DNA of 8,027 nt, from the NCBI GenBank assembly GCA_964383905.1, contig CAYLJO010000265.1, forward strand, positions 1 through 8,027, written 5' to 3'. Both the position numbers and the translations under genes were made by a program. The number at the start of each line of letters is the position of its first letter. The first letter of the stretch is position 1. The stretch is from CAYLJO01 sp964383905 (GTDB taxonomy: Bacteria; Acidobacteriota; Blastocatellia; Pyrinomonadales; Pyrinomonadaceae). This document shows positions 1 through 5,923 of this stretch, piece by piece. The notes beneath the pieces were generated by a model. It saw nothing but the letters and a program-made list of their open reading frames with translations. It was not told where the DNA came from and ran no database searches.

Positions 1-1062
1 GGCATCCAGGTCGCGCGCATCCAGAACGTGGCCCTCGCTGAATCAGCGCCCACCGGGCCGCAGAAACTTCATGAGGTGTTTAACGCCCATGCTCATTCTC
101 TGGTTGAGGTTGAGCAGAAAGAGGTATCTATGAAAATCGACGAAGCCGATCAGGGCGGAAACACCGTTGGGGGTTACTCGCCTACATCTGGCAATACAGT
201 CGGCGTTACATCCGATCCTACGGATGACAGTTACCACCAGAGCCAGTACAAGCAGCCAACTATGACAGGTGGCCCGATGGCAGGCATGGACAAGGTTGGC
301 TCTGCCATCGATGTCCAGGAAGCCCACGACCGCATTGCGATGGTGCAGAACCGCTCATGTGCGCCTGGGCGAGAAACCGCCGCATGGTATCGCGCCTTTG
401 CGGGGCTCTCCGAGAGCGAGCGGCGCATTGTCGAAGCCGGTCGCGCCATTTCTGGCAAGAATGACGGACACCTGGACGTTGCCCACCACGCCGTTGCCCG
501 CGTGCTCGGCAAGGAATGCGAGGGCAAAAACAACAAGATGGGATCATTTCCGCCTGCGAACGATGGGATGCAGGACGGAGACGACGACGACAAGCAAAGC
601 GTTCGGCCCAGCCGCGCGGTAAAGGAGAGCAAGCCCATGACACCTGAAGAGGCCGCAAAGTTGCTCGAAGCGGCTGGCTATAGCATTCAGAAGCCGAAGA
701 CCGAGGCAGAGATCCTGCGCGAGCAGTTGGATGCGATGAAAGCCGAGCAGGCGAAGCAGATTGAAGAGATGCGCGCCCTGATCCAGCAGCAAGCGCCCAA
801 CCCACAGCGCAAGAGCGTGGTACTCGGCGCCAATGTCGGTGCTCAGCAGTCGAGCCGCGCCAACGTGTACCAGCCCGGCAAGTATCTCAAAGAGCAGATC
901 GCCGGGGCTGATTGGCAGATGCTGGCGGATCGCACTGCGCCGCTGCCCGAGAACATCGACCTCACCCTGCTCATCCGCGAGTTCACCGACCTCCGCGTGA
1001 TCCAGAACTTTGATCGTTACGGCTGGCCTGAGAACCTGGCCAGTGCGATGGACCGCCTGTAG
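1..1062 (+). CDS. Probable head maturation protease C-terminal region fused to scaffold (5' truncated)
   Basis: The frame is open from the left window edge, reading GIQVARIQNV before the first GTG at 28, so the true start is probably outside the window. Counting from 28 (344 residues), residues 35-80 are polar and low in complexity. Residues about 92-165 look globular and helical, around CAPGRETAAWYRAFAG. Residues about 183-190 form an acidic patch with DGDDDDK. Residues about 220-255 form a charged coiled coil (EILREQLDAMKAEQAKQIEE). A helical tail ends in ENLASAMDRL. Acidic linkers plus a coiled coil immediately upstream of a major capsid gene are typical of a scaffold domain, often the C-terminal part of a prohead protease polypeptide. 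No protease catalytic motif is visible in the part present, so the protease assignment rests on position. The scaffold guides capsid assembly and is normally removed afterwards. In-frame internal starts at 130 and 637 are discussed separately. It could instead be another minor head protein. Confidence 0.5.
   Translation, partial: GIQVARIQNVALAESAPTGPQKLHEVFNAHAHSLVEVEQKEVSMKIDEADQGGNTVGGYSPTSGNTVGVTSDPTDDSYHQSQYKQPTMTGGPMAGMDKVGSAIDVQEAHDRIAMVQNRSCAPGRETAAWYRAFAGLSESERRIVEAGRAISGKNDGHLDVAHHAVARVLGKECEGKNNKMGSFPPANDGMQDGDDDDKQSVRPSRAVKESKPMTPEEAAKLLEAAGYSIQKPKTEAEILREQLDAMKAEQAKQIEEMRALIQQQAPNPQRKSVVLGANVGAQQSSRANVYQPGKYLKEQIAGADWQMLADRTAPLPENIDLTLLIREFTDLRVIQNFDRYGWPENLASAMDRL
621..639 (+). 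promoter_or_regulatory. Internal ribosome binding site for the nested scaffold
   Basis: AAAGGAGAGC at 621-630 lies upstream of ATG 637, with 9 bases between AAAGGAG and the ATG. The 10-base core and the spacing are identical to those of the tail tube ribosome site (5905-5920). In both places the core also encodes Lys-Glu-Ser in the upstream frame. Here the next codons are AAG CCC rather than the TAA GCT seen before 5921. Confidence 0.55.
637..1062 (+). CDS. Nested scaffolding protein candidate (internal in-frame start)
   Basis: An ATG at 637 is preceded by AAAGGAG (621-627) with a 9-base spacer, as strong a ribosome site as those of the free-standing genes here. Starting there gives a 141-residue protein (MTPEEAAKLLEAAGY...), equal to residues 204-344 of the long frame. 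It holds the whole coiled coil and the helical C-terminal tail, with no Cys, as in many small phage scaffolds. The arrangement matches lambda, where the scaffold Nu3 is made from an internal start inside protease gene C. The same AAAGGAGAGC string precedes the tail tube start at 5921. Whether both the long and the short forms are made cannot be seen from sequence. Confidence 0.5.
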   Translation: MTPEEAAKLLEAAGYSIQKPKTEAEILREQLDAMKAEQAKQIEEMRALIQQQAPNPQRKSVVLGANVGAQQSSRANVYQPGKYLKEQIAGADWQMLADRTAPLPENIDLTLLIREFTDLRVIQNFDRYGWPENLASAMDRL

Positions 1063-1085
1063 GCATAAAGGAGCGCCCACACATG
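1063..1085 (+). promoter_or_regulatory. Capsid gene translation leader, copy 1 of a shared motif
   Basis: CATAAAGGAGCGCCCA precedes the capsid ATG. Nearly the same string, CATAAGGAGCGCCCA, precedes the small gene at 5717. Both are followed by ATGCCC, the first after an extra CAC. The match runs beyond what a Shine-Dalgarno site needs. Confidence 0.5.
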
Positions 1086-2519
1086 CCCACAACTCTTGAA
1101 GACCTGCGCGAGACGCTTACAGCGGCCTCCGGCGCATCAGGTCTCGTCCCAAAGATCATTGATCGTCTGCTATTGGAATATCAACGCAAGTATGCGCCAC
1201 TGCATAAGGCATTCCCGCGTAAGACCTGGGAGACCGATACCTACTACTTCAACGAGCGCACAGCTCTCCCGCAGGCCCAGAGCACCACGGAAGCGCCAAG
1301 CACCACACAGGTAGCTGCTACGTCTTCCACGTTCACGCAGTTGAACTTCCCGATCAAGCACAACCAGGTACAGCTCGACATCTCGACATTCGCGGCGAAA
1401 GTGGCCATTGTCAACGGCAATTTGTTTGACCTCGAACTCGCCGCATCTGCGAAGAGCATGGCGTGGTACGAGGAAATTTTGCACCTCTGGGGTGCGCAGA
1501 GCGCCACTGTCAACACTCTGCGTCCACAGTGGAACGGTGTCGATAACCAGATTGGCTCGACGAACAAACTCACCGGCGCAGGTGCCACCTTTGCGCTTCT
1601 GATGGCGGACAACCTCATTGACTCAATCCGTGGCGTGGCTGCGCAGGAGCTCGGAACTGACTGGTTTTTCTGTGTCTCTCCCAAGATGAGCAGCCGTTTC
1701 AACGCGCTTTTCGTCGCGCAACAGCGCTTTAACGAGGGCATGACAACCATCTATGGTCGTGACGACTTCGGTTTTCCGAATAGCCCGGTCGTAGACAACA
1801 AAATTGGCGTCGATGCCGGTCTGGAGGTCCAGACCTATCGCGGCATTCCCATCGTCATCTCCAATTTCATGTCGAATTCTCTGGGACAGATGGGTACGAT
1901 CAGCACCACCAACAACACTGGCACCGGTTCTGCGCTCTCTACTTCTCGCACATACTACTACGTTGTGGAGGCCGTGACGCGCTACGGATTGATGTATGCG
2001 AGTGCGGAGGTAAGCGCCTCCCCCAATGGGGCCGGCAATAACATCGTTCTTTCCTGGTCAACCCCGACGCCCACCGATGCGTTCGGCAATACGATTGACA
2101 TTCTGGGCTATCGCATCTATCGCTCAGTCGATAATGCGGGCGGCTCTGGCGCGGAAACCCTGTATGCAGTGAGCGCGGCCTACAACGTGAGCGACGTGGC
2201 TGTTACTTCATTTACTGATAGCGGCAATGCCCAAAACCCGCTCACCAACAGCGCCCTGTTCGCGGCCACGATCACCACGAGCGGCACAGCAGCCAGCGAC
2301 GGCGTGACGTATCCGCGCTTCACTGCCACCACCGAGGAGGTCTTGCTGCTTCCACGCAATCCTGAGTACCTGGTTGTGTCGGTGGTCAACGAGATCCAGA
2401 GCCAGATGCTGGCGCCCGTCAACGCCCGTACCAGGCAATTTGCGTTGACCTCCGACATGACGCTGGCCATGCGTGCAGGGCTCTTCGGAGCCAAACTCTA
2501 CAACGTGAAGACTTCGTAG
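1083..2519 (+). CDS. Major capsid protein (HK97-fold) with an Ig/FnIII-like insertion
   Basis: This 478-residue protein would build the icosahedral shell. Its N-terminal helical arm (LEDLRETLTAASGASGLVPKIIDRLL, residues about 5-30) is followed by a stretch like HK97-type capsid N-arms and E-loops (residues 35-100). A P-domain-like middle follows, with SAKSMAWYEEILHLWG (122-137), TGAGATFALLMADNLIDSI (164-182) and IVISNFM (257-263). The closing segment TTEEVLLLPRNPEYLVVSVVNEI (about 416-438) and the end LAMRAGLFGAKLYNVKTS fit the A-domain of the fold. Residues about 272-400 interrupt it with a beta-rich FnIII-like insert. ATG 1083 has AAAGGAG at 1067-1073, 9 bases upstream. Length, position after the scaffold and the closing motif together make this the capsid gene. 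The exact family was not checked by search. Confidence 0.85.
   Translation: MPTTLEDLRETLTAASGASGLVPKIIDRLLLEYQRKYAPLHKAFPRKTWETDTYYFNERTALPQAQSTTEAPSTTQVAATSSTFTQLNFPIKHNQVQLDISTFAAKVAIVNGNLFDLELAASAKSMAWYEEILHLWGAQSATVNTLRPQWNGVDNQIGSTNKLTGAGATFALLMADNLIDSIRGVAAQELGTDWFFCVSPKMSSRFNALFVAQQRFNEGMTTIYGRDDFGFPNSPVVDNKIGVDAGLEVQTYRGIPIVISNFMSNSLGQMGTISTTNNTGTGSALSTSRTYYYVVEAVTRYGLMYASAEVSASPNGAGNNIVLSWSTPTPTDAFGNTIDILGYRIYRSVDNAGGSGAETLYAVSAAYNVSDVAVTSFTDSGNAQNPLTNSALFAATITTSGTAASDGVTYPRFTATTEEVLLLPRNPEYLVVSVVNEIQSQMLAPVNARTRQFALTSDMTLAMRAGLFGAKLYNVKTS
1896..2282 (+). other. FnIII-like domain inserted in the major capsid protein
   Basis: Residues about 272-400 carry typical fibronectin-III/Ig-like strand signatures: TYYYVVEAVTRYG, then IVLSWSTPTP (the SW of strand B), ILGYRIYRSVD (strand C), and TSFTDSG. 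Flanking Ser/Thr-rich linkers (TISTTNNTGTGSALSTS before, ATITTSGTAASDG after) look like flexible joins. Such domains occur on many phage virion proteins and usually lie on the particle surface, where they may give weak carbohydrate or cell-surface binding. The function here is inferred. Confidence 0.7.
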
Positions 2520-2530
2520 GAGTGGATGCA

Positions 2531-2869
2531 ATGATCCTGCTTGTTCATGAAACCACAACTCACGGGATGGTGAGCACGCCTGGCAATGTTCATGGTGTGC
2601 CTCATCCGTCGCGCCAGTATCACCACGAGGGGCATTTTCTCGCCATTGGTGGGGATGATCCGCAGGTGGTGAGTCACGACGCTGATTTGATCCTCAAAAT
2701 TGCCGGGTTTCGGCTCGCAACAGTGCAAGAGCAGAACACGTACCGCAAAATGCACGAGGATGCAGGCAAGTTGGAAGAGAGCGAGCAGGATCAGGCGTCT
2801 CTTGAGAATGCACCGCACCCTGAACCAGTAAAAGAAAGCAAACCGCGCCCACAGCGCAGAAAAGGATAA
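2531..2869 (+). CDS. Small head-associated protein of unknown function
   Basis: This 112-residue protein sits between the capsid gene and a second head gene, a position often held by decoration, head fibre or packaging accessory proteins. I do not recognise its family. The N-terminal half is compact and His-rich (HETTTHG, VPHPSRQYHHEGHFLAIGGDDPQVV). The second half is a charged helical segment (QEQNTYRKMHEDAGKLEESEQDQ) ending in a basic, proline-containing tail (KPRPQRRKG). ATG 2531 was chosen because AGGAG at 2518-2522 overlaps the capsid stop and stands 8 bases from it; a GTG at 2522 would overlap that ribosome site. The peptide VKESKP in its tail also occurs in the scaffold frame. It is cotranscribed with the capsid gene. 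Confidence 0.6.
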   Translation: MILLVHETTTHGMVSTPGNVHGVPHPSRQYHHEGHFLAIGGDDPQVVSHDADLILKIAGFRLATVQEQNTYRKMHEDAGKLEESEQDQASLENAPHPEPVKESKPRPQRRKG

Positions 2870-2875
2870 AAAGCT

Positions 2876-3535
2876 ATGGCTACTCCTGCACAGCAGCTCG
2901 ACGCCAACTATAAGCCAGGGCTTCAATACTACGATCCTGTAGGCGGACAGTTCGTGTGGCCGCAGGCGGGACTCGTCTACACCGCCGCCGATGGCACCAA
3001 ATACGCCGCAGGCCCTGATGCGCCGGTTGATGGCTTTAAAAACAGTTACTCCGCAGCCATCAATGGGCTTGTCACCGCAGCCTCTGCTACCGACATCTTC
3101 ACACTCACGGGGAGCGCAACGAAAACGGTTCGCATCACGCACGTCGAGGTGTCCGGCATCGCAACCACTATCCTGGATACGACCGTGCGCGTGCTCATTC
3201 GCACGACAGCAGACAGCGGCGGGACCACCACGGCGGTCAGTGCCATTGCTCACGATCAGAATAACCCGGCGGCGACCGCCGTGGCAGTAGCCTATACCGC
3301 CAATCCGACCGTGAACGATGGCACGAATCGGATTATCCGCGCCGAAAAAGTCTTGTTTAACCTGGCTGCACCATCGGCAGGATCTGAGTCCGGTCGCCTG
3401 ATGCTCGATTTCGGTACACGCCCCTCTCAGGCTATTGTGCTACGTGGCACTGCTCAGCAGTTAGCCGTCAATCTGAACGGCGTCACGGTCGCCGGACCCT
3501 CCATCGACATCAGTATCGAGTGGACCGAAGAGTGA
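2876..3535 (+). CDS. Putative head decoration or minor virion protein, beta-rich
   Basis: This 219-residue protein is rich in Ala, Thr and Val and has almost no charged helices, as expected of a beta-sandwich virion surface protein. Residues 12-46 (YKPGLQYYDPVGGQFVWPQ...) form an aromatic N-terminal segment. From about residue 55 the pattern is alternating strands: DIFTLTGSATKTVRITHVEV, TTVRVLIRTTADSGG, and the closing SIDISIEWTEE. There is no signal peptide and no Cys. ATG 2876 follows AAAGGA (2861-2866) by 9 bases, the ribosome site overlapping the upstream gene end. Its place just after the capsid gene suggests capsid decoration, but a neck or tail-surface role is possible. I do not recognise a named family. 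Confidence 0.55.
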   Translation: MATPAQQLDANYKPGLQYYDPVGGQFVWPQAGLVYTAADGTKYAAGPDAPVDGFKNSYSAAINGLVTAASATDIFTLTGSATKTVRITHVEVSGIATTILDTTVRVLIRTTADSGGTTTAVSAIAHDQNNPAATAVAVAYTANPTVNDGTNRIIRAEKVLFNLAAPSAGSESGRLMLDFGTRPSQAIVLRGTAQQLAVNLNGVTVAGPSIDISIEWTEE

Positions 3536-3537
3536 GA

Positions 3538-3549
3538 ATGAGTTTATAA
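3538..3549 (+). other. Possible three-codon minicistron before the connector gene
   Basis: ATG AGT TTA TAA (Met-Ser-Leu-stop) begins 2 bases after the previous stop. Its TAA overlaps the connector start as TAATG (3547-3551). GAAGAG at 3527-3532 gives it a plausible ribosome site, while the connector ATG itself has only a weak GAG upstream. This may feed ribosomes to the connector by termination-reinitiation. It may equally be chance. Confidence 0.25.
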
Positions 3550-4490
3550 TGCCGCGCGTCTACCTCACACCAGCAGAATTACAGGAGATGCCGCTCGGAG
3601 TTGCCTTATCAAGCCAGATCGGGCAACTCAATCCCGGCGTGCTCGACAAGCTGCTGGCGCGAGTGAGCAGACGCGTGGACGGCTACTGTGAGAAGCGTAT
3701 CCAGGCGCCCGGCACCACCACGCTTTCCGGCAATGTGAGCGCAGGGGCAAGCAGCATCAGCGTGGCCTCAACACTCACGCTGGACAATCTCGCGGAGCAG
3801 GCGGTGATCCTCGATTCTGGGCTGGGTACACAGGAAACAGCCCTGATCCAGCCAGGTGGTGTCACGGTCTCGGCGTGGAATAGTCCCTATCCCGGCACGC
3901 TGGCGCTGGCTGCCCCGCTCCAATTCAGCCATAGCAGCGGCGCAACCTGCCAGTATGTCTATCAGGAAGTGAACGAGACGAAGCGCGCGAGCATGGCCGA
4001 TCCCTACTCGGAAGCCTTGCAGAGCCAGGCTGCACAGTTGGCACTCGCGCACTTACCGCCGGTCCATGTGGGGCTGAACCGCATCCAGTTCGTCAATCAC
4101 TACCCGATTATCAACGTGCTGCTGGTCGAGCATGCCTATAGCTTCGACACGACGTACAACCTGATCTATCAGAGCGGCAACAGCGCGTTCACAGGCGGCA
4201 TCATTATTGAGCCCACAGCGGGCTTCTATCGCTATCGCGTGGGAACCGTCGTGATCCCGGAGGGCTTCACACGCACCACCTATACCGGCGGCTATGAAGC
4301 GGTGCCGGACGACGTGAAACTAGCCTGCGCGTACCTGCTCACGGATGAACTCGCGGTTTTCGCGAATCCATATGGCGCGGTCGATTCATCCATGGGTAAG
4401 CGTCGCCAGTCATGGGCGATGCAACAGGGTAAAACGCCGAATGTAGTCAGGGCAGAGGCGATTCTAGAGGCGTACAGGAGGACGGTGTAA
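3549..4490 (+). CDS. Head-tail connector (adaptor) protein, HK97 gp6-like, with inserted beta domain
   Basis: This 313-residue protein probably forms the ring that docks under the portal. The connector signature is split around an insert. The N-terminal part (YLTPAELQEM..., residues 5-50) has a helix LDKLLARVSRRVDGYCEKRI. Later come HYPIINVLLVEHAYSFD (184-200) and YTGGYEAVPDDVKLACAYLL (245-264), the 'GY..vP.dv..A' motif common in these adaptors, and then a C-terminal helix ending EAILEAYRRTV. Plain gp6-like adaptors are about 100-200 residues. The extra length comes from residues about 56-135, a beta stretch (SGNVSAGASSISVASTLTL) of a kind seen in many phage structural proteins. ATG 3549 has a weak ribosome site, so translation may depend on the upstream gene or the minicistron at 3538. 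Confidence 0.7.
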   Translation: MPRVYLTPAELQEMPLGVALSSQIGQLNPGVLDKLLARVSRRVDGYCEKRIQAPGTTTLSGNVSAGASSISVASTLTLDNLAEQAVILDSGLGTQETALIQPGGVTVSAWNSPYPGTLALAAPLQFSHSSGATCQYVYQEVNETKRASMADPYSEALQSQAAQLALAHLPPVHVGLNRIQFVNHYPIINVLLVEHAYSFDTTYNLIYQSGNSAFTGGIIIEPTAGFYRYRVGTVVIPEGFTRTTYTGGYEAVPDDVKLACAYLLTDELAVFANPYGAVDSSMGKRRQSWAMQQGKTPNVVRAEAILEAYRRTV

Positions 4491-4793
4491 ATGGCTGAAC
4501 TACCGCTCTCTACTACGCTCATGAAGCTCACGGATAGCGCTGGGAATGTGATTGCGCAGCATTTGCCAGTTCAACTCGACACGGTGAACATTCCGCTCAA
4601 CCTGGAAGTGCAGGGGCTTGTCCCCACTGACTGGTTTGACCTATTCTCGCTCAACTGGACGACGCCAGTGCCAACGCGCAGCAACTACTTTGTGGATGAG
4701 GCAACCGGCACGAAATACAGCGTCTTTGGACTGCCTGCGGTGTATGTCGATCACCTGGAATGCAGGATCACCAGATACACGGGGGCGAACTGA
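4491..4793 (+). CDS. Head closure / stopper-like protein
   Basis: This 100-residue beta-rich protein starts directly after the connector stop (TAAATG), with AGGAGG at 4476-4481 and a 9-base spacer, the best ribosome site in the window. Size, position between connector and gp10-like genes, and the end pattern (TGTKYSVFGLPAVYVDHLECRITRYTG, a Gly-x-x-Tyr-x-Val strand then a closing strand) fit the small stopper proteins (SPP1 gp16 / HK97 gp7 type) that seal the head and join it to the tail. The sequence is divergent, so another minor neck protein is possible. Confidence 0.5.
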   Translation: MAELPLSTTLMKLTDSAGNVIAQHLPVQLDTVNIPLNLEVQGLVPTDWFDLFSLNWTTPVPTRSNYFVDEATGTKYSVFGLPAVYVDHLECRITRYTGAN

Positions 4794-5203
4794 TGTTTAC
4801 GGCCATGCTCGATACAGCGAGCCTCGCGGAAATTGTACGCCTGCAAGGTTTCAGCGCGTTGCTCAATCCTGAGATCACCAGCGCGCTGACTGAGAGCGGC
4901 AAATTGCTGGTTGGTGCGGCTCAGGCCAATACCTGGACCGCATTCATGAACCCGACCGGTGCTCTGGCTGATAGCATCACATTCTACGTGGTGAGCCCCG
5001 AAGAGGTGGCTGTGAGCGTGGTCGTGCCATACGGGCACAGGCGCGAATATTCATTCAAAGGACCGGACTCGCTGGGACGCATGTTCCCGAATGATCCCGC
5101 AGAGCCGTATCTCATCCCGGCAATGGATCAGAACGAGCAGGCGGTGCTCGATCTCATGGCGGTAGCGGTGAATAGCGCACTAGGGAGGGTAGCAGCAGGC
5201 TAA
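4793..5203 (+). CDS. HK97 gp10-like tail completion / neck protein
   Basis: This 136-residue protein shows the layout of the HK97 gp10 family: an N-terminal helix (NPEITSALTESGKLLVGAAQANT), then PTGALADSITFYVV, then strands EVAVSVVVPYGHRREYSFKG, then a proline-bounded final helix (EPYLIPAMDQNEQAVLDLMAVAVNSAL). The family motifs G-x-L-x-x-S-I and P-(F/Y)-L-x-P-A are both recognisable (GALADSI, PYLIPA). ATG 4793 overlaps the previous stop as TGATG and has a purine run GGGGGCG upstream. An earlier in-frame ATG at 4760 has no ribosome site and would overlap the previous gene by 34 bases. Its job is in the neck or at the tail top, before tail joining. Confidence 0.65.
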   Translation: MFTAMLDTASLAEIVRLQGFSALLNPEITSALTESGKLLVGAAQANTWTAFMNPTGALADSITFYVVSPEEVAVSVVVPYGHRREYSFKGPDSLGRMFPNDPAEPYLIPAMDQNEQAVLDLMAVAVNSALGRVAAG

Positions 5204-5706
5204 TGGCATTAAACAGCAGCCGTCAACTCATCGCACAGGGCATCGTGGCCATGCTGCAAGGCGTTCTGAACGGATCAAACCCGCTCTATGCCTACGTTAA
5301 GCTCGGCGCGGTATTCGATCCGTCGCCCTACGCCTCATGGGCAGAGGTAACATTCTTGCAGTCCAGATCAGGCCCTGCGGGGAGCGGCGGCAACATGGTC
5401 GGATGGCGCATTGAGGACAACCCCATTTTCAAGATCACGAGCGGGTGGCCCTACGAGACGGATAGCACCGCAGCCATGAACAATATGCTCGCGGCGATGG
5501 ATATTCTCATGCCGATCCTGCACAGCCATTATCAGATCCCGAATCCGAATAGCCCGACACAGGCCATCGCCAGCATCTATAGCCTGCTGGAAGACCAGAT
5601 CGAGCGCGCGATGCCGGTGCGCTTCCCGAACGGCAAAGTCTATTTGCTCTGGGATACGTATTGCACTGCAAAACAACAGTATAATCTCAGCCTTGTAAAT
5701 CCATAA
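5203..5706 (+). CDS. Putative tail terminator protein
   Basis: This 167-residue protein starts in a TAATG overlap with the gp10-like gene, so translation is probably coupled; GGGAGGG at 5182-5188 gives a ribosome site. Its N-terminal helix (NSSRQLIAQGIVAMLQGVLNG) leads into mixed alpha/beta sequence with a long helical stretch (STAAMNNMLAAMDILMPIL) and a closing FPNGKVYLLWDTYC. It occupies the slot between gp10-like and tail tube genes that in HK97-like phages holds the tail terminator, the ring that caps the tail tube and binds the head. The sequence alone does not prove this. Confidence 0.45.
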   Translation: MALNSSRQLIAQGIVAMLQGVLNGSNPLYAYVKLGAVFDPSPYASWAEVTFLQSRSGPAGSGGNMVGWRIEDNPIFKITSGWPYETDSTAAMNNMLAAMDILMPILHSHYQIPNPNSPTQAIASIYSLLEDQIERAMPVRFPNGKVYLLWDTYCTAKQQYNLSLVNP

Positions 5707-5719
5707 GGAGCGCCCAATG
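5701..5719 (+). promoter_or_regulatory. Translation leader, copy 2 of the shared motif
   Basis: CATAAGGAGCGCCCA followed by ATGCCC, matching the capsid leader at 1063-1085 except for one A and a CAC. The motif contains the stop codon of the upstream gene and the AAGGAG ribosome site (5705-5710), 6 bases from the ATG. Confidence 0.5.
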
Positions 5720-5917
5720 CCCGATACCGAAGAGAGAACCCTACACACCGCAGGGACTATCCCTGGCTTCCCTGGTGGCATTTATGGCGCGGGGCGCTAC
5801 CTGCTCAACTGGATCGAGCGCACGGTAACACGCATTGAGGATGATCTGGCGCCAGATCCTGCGCCAACCGAACAGACCACCGCGCCCACACGCGGCAAAA
5901 AGACAAAGGAGAGCTAA
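5717..5917 (+). CDS. Small protein of unknown function between terminator and tail tube genes
   Basis: This 66-residue protein has a good AAGGAG site 6 bases before its ATG. The first half holds a glycine-rich stretch and a short amphipathic helix (FPGGIYGAGRYLLNWIERTVTRIEDD). The second half is a Pro/Thr-rich linker (APDPAPTEQTTAPTRG) ending in KKTKES, where the last codons double as the ribosome site of the tail tube gene. There is no transmembrane segment or signal peptide. I do not recognise it. Its place suggests a small tail or neck accessory protein, though it may mainly serve translational coupling. Confidence 0.55.
   Translation: MPDTEERTLHTAGTIPGFPGGIYGAGRYLLNWIERTVTRIEDDLAPDPAPTEQTTAPTRGKKTKES
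5843..5858. repeat. Perfect 16-base palindrome
   Basis: GATCTGGCGCCAGATC reads the same on both strands with no spacer. It lies in the coding region of the small gene, about 60 bases before the tail tube start. No function is established. Confidence 0.9.
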
Positions 5918-5923
5918 GCTATG
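5905..5923 (+). promoter_or_regulatory. Tail tube ribosome binding site overlapping the upstream stop
   Basis: AAAGGAGAGC, then TAA (stop of the small gene), then GCT ATG. The core and 9-base spacing are identical to the internal site at 621-639. Confidence 0.6.

Noticed and set aside
209..226. CATCCG...CGGATG hairpin with a 6-base loop
   Set aside because: Only a 6-base stem with no U-run, inside an open frame; not a terminator and not distinguishable from chance.
544..1092. Long minus-strand open frame opposite the scaffold region
   Set aside because: It has no family resemblance and lies opposite a better supported coding frame; a composition-driven shadow.
1818..1835. Inverted repeat GGTCTGGA-GG-TCCAGACC in the capsid gene
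   Set aside because: The 2-base centre cannot form a loop without opening the stem, and it lies in well-formed capsid coding sequence (GLEVQTYRG). Probably coding chance.
4760..4792. Earlier in-frame start for the gp10-like gene at 4760
   Set aside because: It has no ribosome site and would extend the overlap with the stopper-like gene; the TGATG start at 4793 fits the operon pattern and gp10-like length.
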